Shown one piece after another: positions 1 to 11,193 of a stretch of DNA of 64,000 bases (positions are counted from its first letter, which is position 1; every line of letters starts with the position of its first letter). The translations under genes and the position numbers were made by a program. This stretch comes from Forsythia viridissima (taxonomy: Eukaryota > Streptophyta > Magnoliopsida > Lamiales > Oleaceae), in contig CM059036.1 in NCBI GenBank assembly GCA_030279155.1, positions 12,703,501 to 12,767,500 of the forward strand, given 5' to 3'. The notes under the pieces are model-generated. The model was not told the origin of the DNA, made no database searches, and worked only from the letters and a program-made list of their open reading frames with translations.

Positions 1-1410
1 CGTAATGGATGAAGTAAATTTTGGTAGTACAAAAAAAAATTAGCCTTCTCTTCAATTTTTTAAACGCATCAAATTCTTTCACATACGAAGAAAAGGAAAC
101 CATCCTCCATTATGCATTTTGATCTTCCATCACAATTCCATTATCTATTCCAATATGTTATCTCTTGCTACCTCTCCATTTCGCCTAAATATATTATCAT
201 CTTCAAAATACTGCTACCATGCCTCGATGCAGTCATTGGCTGCCTCCGTGCGACCGGTAGAAACAAGTGACTGGAATGATGTTGGACAAATTAAATTACA
301 ATATTGTGAATTGAGTTGTGGGGTCCAATGATAATCTAGTCATTGCAGGTTCACCTGATGCTAGAAACTCCATTTTTTTTTTTTATCTGTTTTGAATTAA
401 CAGCAGGTTTAGGTTGAAATTTTAGTATGTAGGAATCAGTTTTTTAGTTACATTATTTAATATATGTTTAAATTAATGTAGTATTTGGTTTTATTTGTGT
501 TGTGTAGTGTTTGATGACTAATAATGTTTAAATAAATTATTTAATTACCTCCATTGCATAAAAGTAATGATGTCGTCTGCACCACCACAGTAGCCACTAT
601 TCAGTGTTGAATAATGCTTGTTACTGTGTCTAATGCACATTGTTACTAATAATTTGGAACAATTTTCAAGTGTAATGGAACAATTTTCAAGTTACACCAG
701 TTATTCTAATTTATTACTGTTTTTTTTTTTTTTTTAAATTTCATTTGTTGTCATGTTTTGTTAATGCATATTGTTAAAATAATTTGTTATTACATGTTGT
801 TACTGCATATTTTTTATCGCTAGAATACTTGGTAGAATGGTGGAATTTTTTCTTGGATGGAGATTTAATTTAATTCAATGATTTAAAATTTTGATTGTAT
901 TGGATCGTATAATGGAGAGATAATATAGTTTGAGAGAGAGAGATGCTATGAAGAGGAATGAGAATTGTTTTGATAGAGAGATATTGTTGTACTTTTATTA
1001 AGGCAACTATGATTTACATTATTTGTAATCAATAAGAGATTATCAGTATTTTTCAGTAACATATTATGATTCATGGGTATTTTTCAATTATTACATACAG
1101 CTTAGTATTTTTTTCAATTTTCATTTACATTCTAGTGTATATATATTTAAATCGTCCTTTAATTAATTTGTCTATTTTTAGGACAGGGCCACAATTGATT
1201 GAATTTACTATTTATTGCTTTTTAATGTTTTATTTAATTGTTTATCATTATAGATTGCTCATAAAGTGCGTTGTACAGTATTTAATTGTTTATCATTATA
1301 GATTGCTCATAAAGTGCGTTGTACAGTCGATGCAATGGTTTGGAGCCGCATGTTGGCATCGATGTCAATGACGTTACGGGACGTTACGGGAGGAACATCA
1401 AGGCATGGAC
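1..1410. other. AT-rich non-coding stretch, no gene seen
   Basis: Homopolymer-rich AT sequence with only short open frames that show no recognisable domain. The only structured part is a 48-bp tandem duplication near its end (separate entry). Low-complexity runs of T at about 368-382 and 719-735 are evident. I find no promoter, RNA gene or transposon terminus. Confidence 0.6.
1231..1326. repeat. 48-bp tandem duplication
   Basis: Two adjacent identical 48-bp units, 1231-1278 and 1279-1326, each beginning TATTTAATTG and ending GTTGTACAG. Because 48 is a multiple of three, the duplication leaves a short open frame (1066-1371) uninterrupted; that frame has no other coding signature. Identity of the two units suggests a recent slippage or duplication event. 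Confidence 0.9.
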
Positions 1411-3480
1411 TGTAATGCCCTAGATTTTCTTAATACAGAGGGTCACTAAAATAATATTTAAATAATATTTGACGGCTCCAAATATTTTTTTTCGTAAACT
1501 TTAATGGTTTTAGAAATATAACTAGATAACAAGCGCGTAAAGGAAAAGAAATTAACTTCTAAATTTGAAGATTTTTACCTATGCCGAGATAGTGTCACCA
1601 CAAATTATTTGACCACCCAAATGTACTCCAAAAATTACAAGATTTGAACTAAAAATACTTGGTACCTTGGACTAGGCCATGTTAAAATTTCAGACCTTAG
1701 CTATGCCATTTGTAGTTGAAAAACTTGGTCAAAATTACTTAAAAAAACTGTCCCCGGGTGCCTTAAGACAGACTGCTAAAACGTTTATAGTAAATTCATA
1801 TAATGGAAATTTTAAGTGATTCCAATTACTTCTATTAGACAACATATAAGGCTTTTAATAGCCACTGTTTTCAAAAACTCCAAACACACGGTTACGATTT
1901 CTCAGAGTAGGGACAAAAAATTGAATTTCAGGTATTTAAGACAAGGCAATTTCTATTTTAAAAATTGAAATGACAACTAAACCAACATCTAAATTATAGT
2001 ATGTACATTATAATTGACTTGATCATCTCGATACCAAAACTTAATTAAACACTAATACACATACTTCGTGATCGCTAGTCTATCCATTGCGCTGCCGCCA
2101 AGCATATCAATCTGAAGAGTAAATAATTTTGGGGTATGAGTATTTCAAAGAACACTAAGCAGAAATTAAATTAACACATGAGGAAAACATACAAAATCAT
2201 AAATGCGACATGCCAAACTTTAAAACATACATAAGGAACAACATAAGTCGATAGTCAGCCACATAAATTCATAAGTAATTACCTTCAGTAAAAACTTTCT
2301 GAAGTGATTACCTTCAATCACTATTATAACATTCCTTCATAAAAATTTAACACGGCATAAAATCTACGCATTTATTTCCCCAAAGTAAATTTGGTAAAAT
2401 CATATTTTAAGTAGTATAAAAACTACCTTGCAAAAATTGGATTTCTATTGAGTTGATTTGTGGTATAACTTTGTAGTTTCTTTTCCTCAAGTAATGACCA
2501 CGTTCTTGCCCTTTTCGTTTCTAAAAATCCAAATTTTGTAGTGCGATTTGAATGATAAAAAAATGAAGAATGGGAAGGTAAAATCTAGTTTTTATGCTGG
2601 CCAAGAATGGGGACCTTTGGGCTGCTTAATGACCGAAATTGGTACCTGAAATAAAGGGAGAGATTCTGGACGAAAAAGAAAGAAAATCTTGGAAGGGAAG
2701 ATCTGTGATCTTTGTGGCTGAATAATAAGGAGAGAGTGGGAAACTTAAGGGACAAAATTGGGGACTGAATGGAACAGTTTTCTTCAGAGAAAAAGTGGTG
2801 ATTCACCTGGAGTTTGAAGTAAAACAAAGTGGTTGAAGTTCAGAAGGGAGAATGGGACTACTGACAGCTTTTAAGAGGGGGAAAAGGGAAAAAATGATTC
2901 AATTGTTTGGATGAGGGGAGAGGTTAATGGCTTAATGGAAGGTAGGCAAGTTGGTTTAAATAAAACTGATCAAGGTGGGCAGTTTTTTTGAGGCAGAATG
3001 GACGATTTACTGATAATGGGGAGGGGCTATTTGGTTTAAGAAAAGAAAAAGACCTTGTTGCTGTGACCGGTCTTTTTTTTTTTTTTTTTGTGGTGTAATT
3101 TAGTGGATGAAAATAGGGGATAATGGGGACTTCTTCCTGGCCAAAAATACAGGGAGAAGAAGGGGGGACTTGAGGCCGAAAATGGGGGGAAATGAGTTGG
3201 AACAATGGGCGGTTCTAGGGAAGATCATGGGGTGCGTTTTGTTTTGGCATTAAGCGGGGCGGTTTCTTGGCATAAAGATGGATGGTTTTCTTGCTTCAAA
3301 AATGGAGCAGATAGGTACTTGTTTGGGCTTTGAAGTGGGAGAATAAAAGGGACGCCATTAAGGTAAAGCAGTTGAACGAAAAATTTGGACCGAGACGAAA
3401 ATTTAAACATTGTTGATTTCTAAGTTAAACGGTCGATCTAAAATTAAACCTGCAAAATTTTAATCAAGAAAAATTAATGG
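1411..3480 (-). repeat. Dispersed LTR-like repeat R, copy 1
   Basis: From about 1495 this stretch aligns collinearly with 58700-60700 (copy 2), for example the shared blocks around 'CCGGGTGCCTTAAG', 'ACATATAAGGCTTT' and 'GATCATCTCGA'. Its left edge reads TGTAATGCCC. The better preserved copies have a terminus TGTAGCGACCG on the opposite strand (at 61131 and 63593), so I read the family as an LTR in minus orientation here. The right part (about 2560-3240) is strongly purine-rich on the plus strand and gives a few spurious minus-strand open frames of 60-93 codons with biased Pro/Ser/Phe composition. The right end is diverged and approximate. No coding domain is seen. Confidence 0.65.
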
Positions 3481-3585
3481 GTCTTATAAGTGGGTAGGAG
3501 ATCAATCCCCCCTATAAATATACTTGATTTGTGTATAAAATCTCCCACCTTAGAATGCACCCGCACCCACTCATACACGCCTTAT

Positions 3586-3588
<3 letters not shown>

Positions 3589-3626
<38 letters not shown>
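3589..3626. repeat. (CT)19 microsatellite
   Basis: An uninterrupted CT dinucleotide run directly left of the TGTCGC-rich stretch. It may sit on or have replaced the left terminus of the transposon proposed for 3.6-18.6 kb. Confidence 0.97.
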
Positions 3627-3629
<3 letters not shown>

Positions 3630-3630
<1 letters not shown>

Positions 3631-4245
3631 AATTTATCCATTTTGCGAAAAAAAATATTGTCGCTTAAATAGAAATTTTGTTGCAAAAATAATTTAATGA
3701 CAAAAAATTGTTTGCTATAGGCATTGTCGCTCTATAAGCGCCATAGAATATATTATGCGACAACTATCAATCACTCATCGCATAAGCAAACTCGCAACAT
3801 TATTTGTTTGACGCACAAGTATGAGATAACAATATATTTGTCATCATAATGTCTTCGTAATGCATATGTCACGAAAAATTATAAGAGCGACCAATCAATT
3901 TGTCACAACAATTATTTCAAAAAAAATTTACGAGAAAAAATATTTATCGCAAAGTATAACGTTTGTTACGTATTGTGTTTTGTAACCAACTAAGCTTGTA
4001 GTAATATACATTTTATAACAAATCATGTTTGTCGCATAATTTGTTTAACAATGATTTTGATTTCTTGCATTATTTATTTTAAGATATTCAATATTTGTAA
4101 TATAATTTATTATGTAATAAGTTGTGTTTGTAGTTCAATTTATTCTGCAACACAGAGAATTTGTCGCATAATCATTTGTGCAAGTTTTTGCATAATATAT
4201 TTTGTGACTATTTATATAAGTCACATATAGACAATTATTACATTA
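3630..4245 (+). mobile_element. Probable left subterminal region of a CACTA-like element
   Basis: The stretch carries many short repeats of the type TTGTCGC, TGTCGCA and GCGACA in both orientations, plus GCGAAAAAAAATA just inside the microsatellite. The same kind of repeat fills 18120-18601, which ends in a clean CACTA-type terminus. Dense short subterminal repeats are typical of CACTA elements. A left terminus beginning CACTA is not visible here, so the pairing of the two ends is inference. If right, the element would be about 3.7 kb once the solo LTR, copia and gypsy insertions are subtracted. Confidence 0.35.
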
Positions 4246-5674
4246 ATATTTATTTTCTTGGGAACTAAAAATATTAAAGTTCAAACTCAACATACAGAAA
4301 AATAAGAGTTCAAATTTTATTTTACAAAAACCAACTAACAAATGTTATTGTAATTGCAAACAGATTCATTCAATTCCTTAATTTTAGAATTCCAAATAAC
4401 ATAAAATCAAACAAATTACAAGATTAATAGTCTAATAATTATTGGAGACACTCCTTCTTCTGCAAATGGAGTACACTTGAATAAGTAACAAAAAACCACC
4501 ATAATCTAATAAGAAATTTAAAGAAAATCACATTCAAATTAAAGGCTTCCTCAAAACTTCTCTTCACTATAATCTTGTTATTTGATTCTCAACACCTTTA
4601 CAGAAATGACATGTACAATTTAGATTGAAATGAAGTGGAGTGAAGAGCCACATAAATCTCATTTTCCAAAAAATGAGTTTTTTTGTCTACTTTTTTTGAC
4701 TTTTCAAACTTTTTTATTGTGTTAAAAGTTTGAAAAGTCGAAAAATGTAGGCAAAAAATAGGTTTTTTAAGAAAAAACAAAAAAGGAACCAAACATGCCA
4801 ATGTCCTTGTACATAACATATACTGATTGCACCAGTATGAAATCAATGCCTTTAACTGCTAATCCATGGTAAAACGAAGGCACAACATTGTATACACGAA
4901 AATACACTTGGCTGAAAATACACGCATAAAAGACATTGTATATGCAATAAGATGCATGTATGCATCTTTGCCCCACCGAGGATACGAAAAATGATTATCA
5001 ATTTTCAAATAGGGTACAAATTACATGATAATTAAACCTCTAATTTATTAAAAATTAATTCACAACCAACAGCTCCCAAACATAAAACGAAATTGGTGAA
5101 TAACAAAAACTGATCATGAAACTACATAGATATTTTTTAGGTTTACCCCATTGTGAAGATTCATTTCCAGTGTTGTTCACCTAAAACTGCAGTAACAATT
5201 CGACCATTGATCAACATTAGAGCATAAAAATGAAATCTAAAAACATATTTGTATAAATATGACACCTTTACAGCTAAAGCCATAAGGCCCCAAAAATATC
5301 TATTTCTGTGTATGTAGACTGCACAAGTTGATGAACTACTTCCACCCCCATGAAGGTACGATATGAACCACTAATTCTAGCACTTATGAAAATTTAACTA
5401 GCAGAAATTCAAACTTACCTAAGCTTCAATTGACTTTCTATTAGTCTCTCCTAGAGATAAACTAAAACTATATTCCAAAGAGTCCTCCAGGCTCCAACCA
5501 AACCATGTTGCGAGAATTTTGAATACAAGTTCATGAATTTTTTAAAATCAAGCAAGTGAAACTAACAAATTCATTAATTTAATCATGATAATAAGAAATG
5601 TCATTCTTTGTTACTAAGATGAAAACACAAAAGACATCCTGAAATGAGTAGCAAGAGAAAGAAACACAAAAATG
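4246..5674. other. Non-coding stretch, no gene recognised
   Basis: AT-rich sequence with no convincing reading frame. It contains one perfect foldback (4698-4739, separate entry). It may be the interior of the CACTA-like element, but I see no transposase signature. Confidence 0.5.
4698..4739. repeat. Perfect 16-bp foldback
   Basis: Arms 4698-4713 (GACTTTTCAAACTTTT) and 4724-4739 are exact inverted copies around a 10-nt loop. Weaker pairing continues outward (GTCTAC against GTAGGC inside T- and A-runs), giving a hairpin of about 100 bp overall. This could be a foldback MITE remnant; no TSD was identified. Confidence 0.7.
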
Positions 5675-5679
5675 GAAGT

Positions 5680-6312
5680 TGTTGGGATTTTTGTGATCTC
5701 AAATAAACTCGGGGCAGTGATGATTAATAGACCCGTTATATCTTCATAGGCTTTGAGCCCAGGATTGAATGATAATTATATAGTCCACTCCATAAGTGTG
5801 TCAGCCCAAATTAATGAAGGACGTGTGTTGGTCACTTGGAGGTTTTAATGTAGCTTTAGGTCGTTGCTCAGTGACCAGTGTATTGGACCCGGTTTAAAGT
5901 GGGACGGCTAGGTTTAGGAAATATATATATATTAGGGGGGTATAATATAATATGGGTTATTATATTATTACCATATATAAATATATATATTATACCATAT
6001 ATATAATATATATTACACTATATATATACTCTTGGTTTTGGGCAGAAAAATAACCATCAACCATTATTTCCACACGTGAACAGGAGTCACAGAAAAGCAG
6101 CCAAAACCAGGAAAAAACCTCAGCCATTGTTATTGATTTTCTTTGTGAAAATTGCAGCCCCTTTCCTCCCTTTATTTCCTTTGGTAAAATAGGTCATTTT
6201 TAGTTTATCCTTGTAACTTGGTGTTATCTTTGTGGAGTTGGACAGTATTAATCTGAGCCCTGTCAATTGTTCTTGCAAGAATCAACGATCCGGTGAACTA
6301 TTTTTCCCAACA
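5680..6312 (+). mobile_element. Solo LTR, 633 bp, TSD GAAGT
   Basis: Begins TGTTGGGATTTT and ends TTTTCCCAACA, so it has TG...CA ends with an 8-bp terminal inverted repeat TGTTGGGA/TCCCAACA. It is flanked by identical 5-bp direct repeats GAAGT at 5675-5679 and 6313-6317. There is no internal coding sequence. An AT-rich block with TATATA runs (about 5925-6030) would fit an LTR promoter. Length and ends suit a Ty1/copia LTR left by LTR-LTR recombination; orientation is not determined. Confidence 0.9.
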
Positions 6313-6317
6313 GAAGT

Positions 6318-6942
6318 TATAATGGAATGTCAAGTGTATATTTTTCTACATAGCACCAAAATCGAGTGCATCAAAAAACTAAAAGGGTAGAACACCTAGA
6401 AGGACAATTAACTTTTTCAATGCCTAAACCTTGTTCGGTTTAGATGAACAAATTGATCACTTTAAAATCAAGCTTCAACTTCCTAATTTACAGCATTATT
6501 GATTGATCCATTGATGAAGTTACGAGTGAAAAGCAAAATACTCAAGATTCACTACCCTACTGGGATTTTTTTAGTAAAGAAAAGCAGAACTATGTTTCCC
6601 GCTTTGAAGAAAATTTAGAAAGGTCGGGTCAAATGGCCAGAATAAACTAAACCCAGTCACAAATTCTCAAGATACTTATAAACACAATCAATTTTACCAT
6701 AAATCTTAGTGCACATACATACAAGTCAACAAATAATCAATTACTACACAGAGATTTGAAGAAATTGAATAAAAATATCAAACTAAAGTCATTTTAGAAC
6801 TTTTCAAGAAGTTCATAACATTACTAATTTTTCAATATATCTCAGAACACATAGCAAAAACTTAATCAAAACCCAATCGGGTCTATGTAGGAATTTAAGT
6901 AAAGAATCAAATTTAGAGTCTTACGTGGGAAATGTTTGAGAA
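6318..6942. other. Non-coding stretch between solo LTR and copia element
   Basis: AT-rich sequence without a recognisable gene or repeat end. It continues at 12138 beyond the copia insertion. Confidence 0.5.
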
Positions 6943-6947
6943 GATGA

Positions 6948-7198
6948 TGTTCTAAACAAAGGGAAAGTTGTATATTTATTCCACGTTAATGATTGAGGCT
7001 CAGTGTAGTGTATATATACACAGCAAACCTAACCGCATGCATAACAGTCAGCATGCATTGAACAAACTACAACCTAACAGCATGCATAACAGTCAGCATG
7101 CATTGAACAAACTGCAACCGAAAAGAAGGAGATTCTAACTGAATGAAAACAGAATAAAACTGAGACAGAATAAACTTGAAATGGAATTTATTTCATCA
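6948..7198 (-). repeat. 3' LTR of copia element
   Basis: Plus-strand ends TGTTCTAAAC and TTTCATCA; in element orientation it runs TGATGAAATA to GTTTAGAACA. It contains two copies of a 45-bp unit with the core GCATGCATAACAGTCAGCAT (about 7027-7116). It differs from the 5' LTR by C/A and A/G substitutions at three sites. Confidence 0.95.
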
Positions 7199-7213
7199 TC
7201 CCCTCCTCAAGCT
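7199..7213 (-). other. Polypurine tract of copia element
   Basis: Minus strand reads GCTTGAGGAGGGGA immediately before the 3' LTR, the standard position of the plus-strand primer. It overlaps the end of the gag-pol frame (stop TGA at 7207-7209). Confidence 0.85.
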
Positions 7214-7302
7214 GGCCATTGATGAAGATCAGCCAATCCCAGCTTGGAAAGTAAGGAGTTAAATTGAGGAGCTACTAAAGCTTTGGTGAAGATGTCCGCG
7301 AT

Positions 7303-10260
7303 TTATTGGGAAGAACTAATGTGTAGAGGCAAAACAAAACCTTCTTTGAATTTGTTTCGGACAATGTGGCAATTAATCTCCAAATGTTTAGTTCTTTCAT
7401 GGAATACTGGATTTGCGCTAATATGCAAGGCTGACTTGTTATCACACCATAAAGGAACAGGCAAACGAGTGGGAATGGCAAAGTCTTTTAAAATATAGCT
7501 GATCCATATGATTTTACATACTGTTGCAGCCAAGCTTCTGTATTCTGCCTCAGCTGTGGATCGTGAGACTGTGGTTTGTTTCTTGGTTTTCCATGAAACT
7601 AGTGTGTCTCCAAGAAAGATGCAGAAACCAGTGAGTGACCTTCTAGTGTCACTGCATGAGGCCCAATCTGCATCAGAGTATGCAGTCAAATTGAATTTCT
7701 GTTGAGCTGGAAAATAAAGGCCAAGGGATGGACATCCTTTCAGATATCGTAGTAGATATATGGCTGTGTCCCAATGAACTTGACAAGGGCTGTGGACAAA
7801 TTGACTTAGCTGTTGTATGCAATAGGTAATGTCTGGTCTGGTCAGATTGAGGTATAAAAGCCTTCCAATGAGCCTTCTATATCTGTCTGGGTCTGAAAGT
7901 GGAGGGCTTGATCCCTGTGACAGCTTTGTACCTTTTGGGATTGGAACTGAGACTGAACGAGCACCCATGAGTCCAACATCTTTGATAATGTCTAGGATAT
8001 ATTTCCTTTGATTAACATATGTCCCTTCTTTACCTCTAGCAATTTCAAGTCCTAGGAAATACTTTGCAGCCCCAATGTCTTTGATGGTAAATTGTGAATG
8101 CAAATAATTCTTAACCAACTCAATATCTGATTCATGGGTTCCAGTGATTAAGACATCATCCACATAAATGAGTAGAAATAGGCTGCGATCAGAGGTGTGC
8201 TTGAGGAATAGGCAGTGGTCATGATTGGATTGGACAAAACCATAATCTGTAAGTTTAAGGCTGAGTTCTGTGTTCCACTGTCTTGATGCTTGTTTCAAGC
8301 CATACAAGCTTCTTTTTAGCCTGCAGACTTGGTTAGTAGTTGCCTTCCCATATCCTGGAGGTGGTTGCATAAAAATTTCTTCATCAAGGTATCCATGTAA
8401 AAAGGCATTATTTATATCCAGTTGGTGGAGAGGCCAAGATTTAGCTGATGCTAAGGCAATGAATATCCTTACAGTGACCAACTTGGCAACTGGTGAGAAG
8501 CAATCAAAGAAATCAATTCCTTCCAACTGATTGTAGCCTTTTGCCACCAATCTTGCTTTAAGTCTATCCACACTTCCATCCGGTTTGAGTTTGACTTTGT
8601 ACAACCACTTACATCCTATAGCCCTTTTTCCTGTAGGTAGGTCAGTGAGATCCCAAGTATTGTTTGATTCCAATGCTGCCAATTCATCATTCATGGCTTG
8701 TATCCAACCTTCATCTTTACATGCTTGGTGATAAAAATTTGGTGCTTGAATCTTTGACATATTTGCCAGATATACCACATATGATTTATGCAGGTTTGGT
8801 GAGGTTATGTAAGGGTATGTAGGTGGTGTAAATTGTGGTCCTATTTTCATTTGGCTGCAAGGATGATGTTGGTCAGTGGTGGAATTATCTGAACTTTCAG
8901 TAACATTAGTTATGTAATCTTCCATCCAGACAGGTTTGGTTTTCTGTCTAATGCTATGTCTGGGTGCTGGATTATGAGGTGACATGTTCTCTGGAGAATC
9001 AAGGAAGGGCACATGGACAAGAGGTATGGAGTTGTGATCAGTGGAGGAAGAATCAACAGTGGTTTCACCTGGTGATGGGTCTATATTGTTGTTTTGTAAA
9101 AACTCATTGTGTTGATTGGTGTAAGGTGGTGCAAAGGGTGTGTTAACTGGATCATCATCACAGTATTCAGGATGTGGAATGACAGGAGTAGACTCATCAG
9201 CAATGTGGCTGATATCAGATTTAAAAGGAAAACAATTTTCATAAAAAATGACATCTCTGGCTACTTGAACTTGTTTGTTGGATAGATTGTACACCTTAAA
9301 ACCCTTTTGTCCAGGATTGTATCCTATAAAAACACATTTATATCCCCTTGTCTCAAACTTGTCTTTGTGAGGTTTAGTATTGGCTGTGTAACAGAGGCAG
9401 CCAAAGGTCCTGAGGCAGGTGTAGTCAGGCTCCTTGTTATGCAATATTTCAAAAGGACTTTTCCAATCTAGGATAGAGCTTGGGATTCTGTTTATGATGT
9501 GTGTGGCCATCAGAATTGAGTGTGACCAGAAATAATTGGGTAAGTGTGCTTGGAACATGAGTGATCTGGCCATTTGAAGTAGGTGTCTATGTTTCCTTTC
9601 TACAACTCTATTTTGTTGTGGAGTGTAGACACAAGATTTTTGGTGAATGATTCCTAAGGACTGCAGTAGAGTTTGACATTCCCTACCAGTGAACTCACTT
9701 CCATTGTCAGTTCTAATAGCTTTGACATTCTTTCCAAACTGATTTTTGATCATTTTGAAGAACACATCTAAGGTTTTGACAGTTTGGGATTTTTGGAAGA
9801 GCATGAAGGTCCATGTGACTCTACTATGATCATCTACAATGGTAAGCATGAAAGGTGTTCCTGTTAGAGTATACTGCCTGTATGGTCCCCATAAGTCAAT
9901 ATGCAGTAATTCAAAATTGTTTTTGGAGTGAATTTGTGAGTTTAGGAATGGGGTTCTGTTCTGTTTTGCTTTATGGCAGACATCACAAGGTTGCAGTATT
10001 TCATTAGGATCACTCATTTGTTTGATGAAGTTCAGGTGTTGTAGACATTGATATGAAGCATGGCCAAGTTTAATATGCCAATCAACAAGAGAGAAAGAAC
10101 AGGTCTTATTATTGACAAAATTTTCATTTCTGGAGTTCAGATCCTTTGCAGACATGAGGTTACAGACATTCAATTCCTTACTACAACCTTTTACTTGACC
10201 TTTCAAGACACTATGATCATCAAGGACATACAATCTTCCTCTCAACTTCCCAATAGCCAA
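7303..10260 (-). CDS. pol: Copia integrase - reverse transcriptase - RNase H
   Basis: An open frame of 985 codons. In order I see the GAG-pre-integrase/zinc region (WHIKLGH ... CDVCHKAKQ), the integrase core with its three acidic residues (HIDLWGPY, RTDNGSEF, ERKHRH), reverse transcriptase with the active-site box YVDD (FLLIYVDDVLITG), and RNase H (SDADWAS, STAEAEYRS, WCDNKSA, HERTKHLEI). It stops at TAA 7303-7305, but the same frame resumes with the usual copia tail motif IADIFTKAL and ends at TGA 7207-7209. Upstream it is separated from the protease part only by an in-frame TAG at 10282-10284. As a Ty1/copia polyprotein segment it would cut, copy and integrate the element's own RNA. Confidence 0.95.
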   Translation of the reverse strand: MAIGKLRGRLYVLDDHSVLKGQVKGCSKELNVCNLMSAKDLNSRNENFVNNKTCSFSLVDWHIKLGHASYQCLQHLNFIKQMSDPNEILQPCDVCHKAKQNRTPFLNSQIHSKNNFELLHIDLWGPYRQYTLTGTPFMLTIVDDHSRVTWTFMLFQKSQTVKTLDVFFKMIKNQFGKNVKAIRTDNGSEFTGRECQTLLQSLGIIHQKSCVYTPQQNRVVERKHRHLLQMARSLMFQAHLPNYFWSHSILMATHIINRIPSSILDWKSPFEILHNKEPDYTCLRTFGCLCYTANTKPHKDKFETRGYKCVFIGYNPGQKGFKVYNLSNKQVQVARDVIFYENCFPFKSDISHIADESTPVIPHPEYCDDDPVNTPFAPPYTNQHNEFLQNNNIDPSPGETTVDSSSTDHNSIPLVHVPFLDSPENMSPHNPAPRHSIRQKTKPVWMEDYITNVTESSDNSTTDQHHPCSQMKIGPQFTPPTYPYITSPNLHKSYVVYLANMSKIQAPNFYHQACKDEGWIQAMNDELAALESNNTWDLTDLPTGKRAIGCKWLYKVKLKPDGSVDRLKARLVAKGYNQLEGIDFFDCFSPVAKLVTVRIFIALASAKSWPLHQLDINNAFLHGYLDEEIFMQPPPGYGKATTNQVCRLKRSLYGLKQASRQWNTELSLKLTDYGFVQSNHDHCLFLKHTSDRSLFLLIYVDDVLITGTHESDIELVKNYLHSQFTIKDIGAAKYFLGLEIARGKEGTYVNQRKYILDIIKDVGLMGARSVSVPIPKGTKLSQGSSPPLSDPDRYRRLIGRLLYLNLTRPDITYCIQQLSQFVHSPCQVHWDTAIYLLRYLKGCPSLGLYFPAQQKFNLTAYSDADWASCSDTRRSLTGFCIFLGDTLVSWKTKKQTTVSRSTAEAEYRSLAATVCKIIWISYILKDFAIPTRLPVPLWCDNKSALHISANPVFHERTKHLEINCHIVRNKFKEGFVLPLHISSSQ

Positions 10261-10281
10261 GGTCCTATTATCCTTCAGGTC

Positions 10282-11184
10282 CTACAGTAAGCAATGTGTA
10301 GGATAGAATGTGAACTTAATCTGTGCAGTTTGGCAGAGCTTAGGAACAGACAGCAAATTTAATTTGAAAGTGGGAATATGAAGAACATCAGTCAGTTTGA
10401 TTCTGTGATTGATTTCAATGTTTCCAGTGTTTTTGACAGATTTACTGGAACCATCAGGTAACAAGACAGAGGTAGGCATCATGACAGGTTTTAAATTGGA
10501 CATTTGTGCTGAGTTTGTACATATGTGATTACTGGCACCTATGTCAATGATCCAAGAGCCACATTTTAAATCATCAAGTGAAGTAAAAACAAAGTGTTGA
10601 GCACACATACCAGAATAGTCTTTGAGATGAGCAAAATTTGTTTGATTCTCATTATCAGTCAGTTTCTTTCCTTTCAGCATTCTCATTAATTCTTGTTGAA
10701 CTATGGCAGCAATGCTGGAATGTGGTGATGTTGTATCCATTATATTTGCAACATGTGGATCATCCTCAAATGCAAGAGGTGAGCAGTCCTTCATTACATT
10801 GTTTGCTGTATTCTTCCAACCAGTTTCTTTTCCCTTTTGATCTTTCTTGTACCAGTCTGGGAAGCCAATCAACTTGAAGCATCCCTCCTTTGTATGTCCA
10901 TTCATACCACAGTGATCACAATGCAGCAATTCTTTATCAATGTTCCTATATCTCCTACTGGTTCCTTTGCCCCCAGCATAATTTCTTCTGCCAAAGTTAG
11001 ATTTTCCTGTCCAATTTCCTCGGCCAGATCCATTTCTTGTGTGTCCATCATTCCTGATGTTGAGGCCCCTAACCATCATAGCAGCATGATCACTGGTTTC
11101 AGGGTACATCATGTGTACTTCCCTTTGTTTTTCCACCCTCAGAACCATTGAGTATGCCCTGTTTACTGATGGTAAAAGATCCAT
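10282..11184 (-). CDS. Copia gag C-terminus and protease segment
   Basis: 300 codons in the same frame as the segments on either side. It holds the nucleocapsid zinc knuckle (CDHCGMNGHTKEGC, CX2CX4HX4C) followed by a copia-type aspartic protease region. The protease motif, usually D-S/T-G-A, reads IIDIGASNH, so the residue after the catalytic Asp is Ile. That substitution probably weakens or kills the protease. It is bounded by in-frame stops TAG 11194-11196 and TAG 10282-10284, both at positions where related elements commonly have Gln. The start given is only the first Met after the stop. Confidence 0.9.
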   Translation of the reverse strand: MDLLPSVNRAYSMVLRVEKQREVHMMYPETSDHAAMMVRGLNIRNDGHTRNGSGRGNWTGKSNFGRRNYAGGKGTSRRYRNIDKELLHCDHCGMNGHTKEGCFKLIGFPDWYKKDQKGKETGWKNTANNVMKDCSPLAFEDDPHVANIMDTTSPHSSIAAIVQQELMRMLKGKKLTDNENQTNFAHLKDYSGMCAQHFVFTSLDDLKCGSWIIDIGASNHICTNSAQMSNLKPVMMPTSVLLPDGSSKSVKNTGNIEINHRIKLTDVLHIPTFKLNLLSVPKLCQTAQIKFTFYPTHCLL

Positions 11185-11193
11185 TACAAGTAC

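Noticed and set aside
2585..3410. Three minus-strand open frames of 61-93 codons
   Set aside because: They lie on the pyrimidine strand of the purine-rich module of repeat R, have biased Phe/Ser/Pro composition, and are not kept in copy 2.
7283..10290. Plus-strand frames over the copia element (for example 7283-7498, 8270-8530, 10060-10290)
   Set aside because: Antisense shadows of the copia pol frame.
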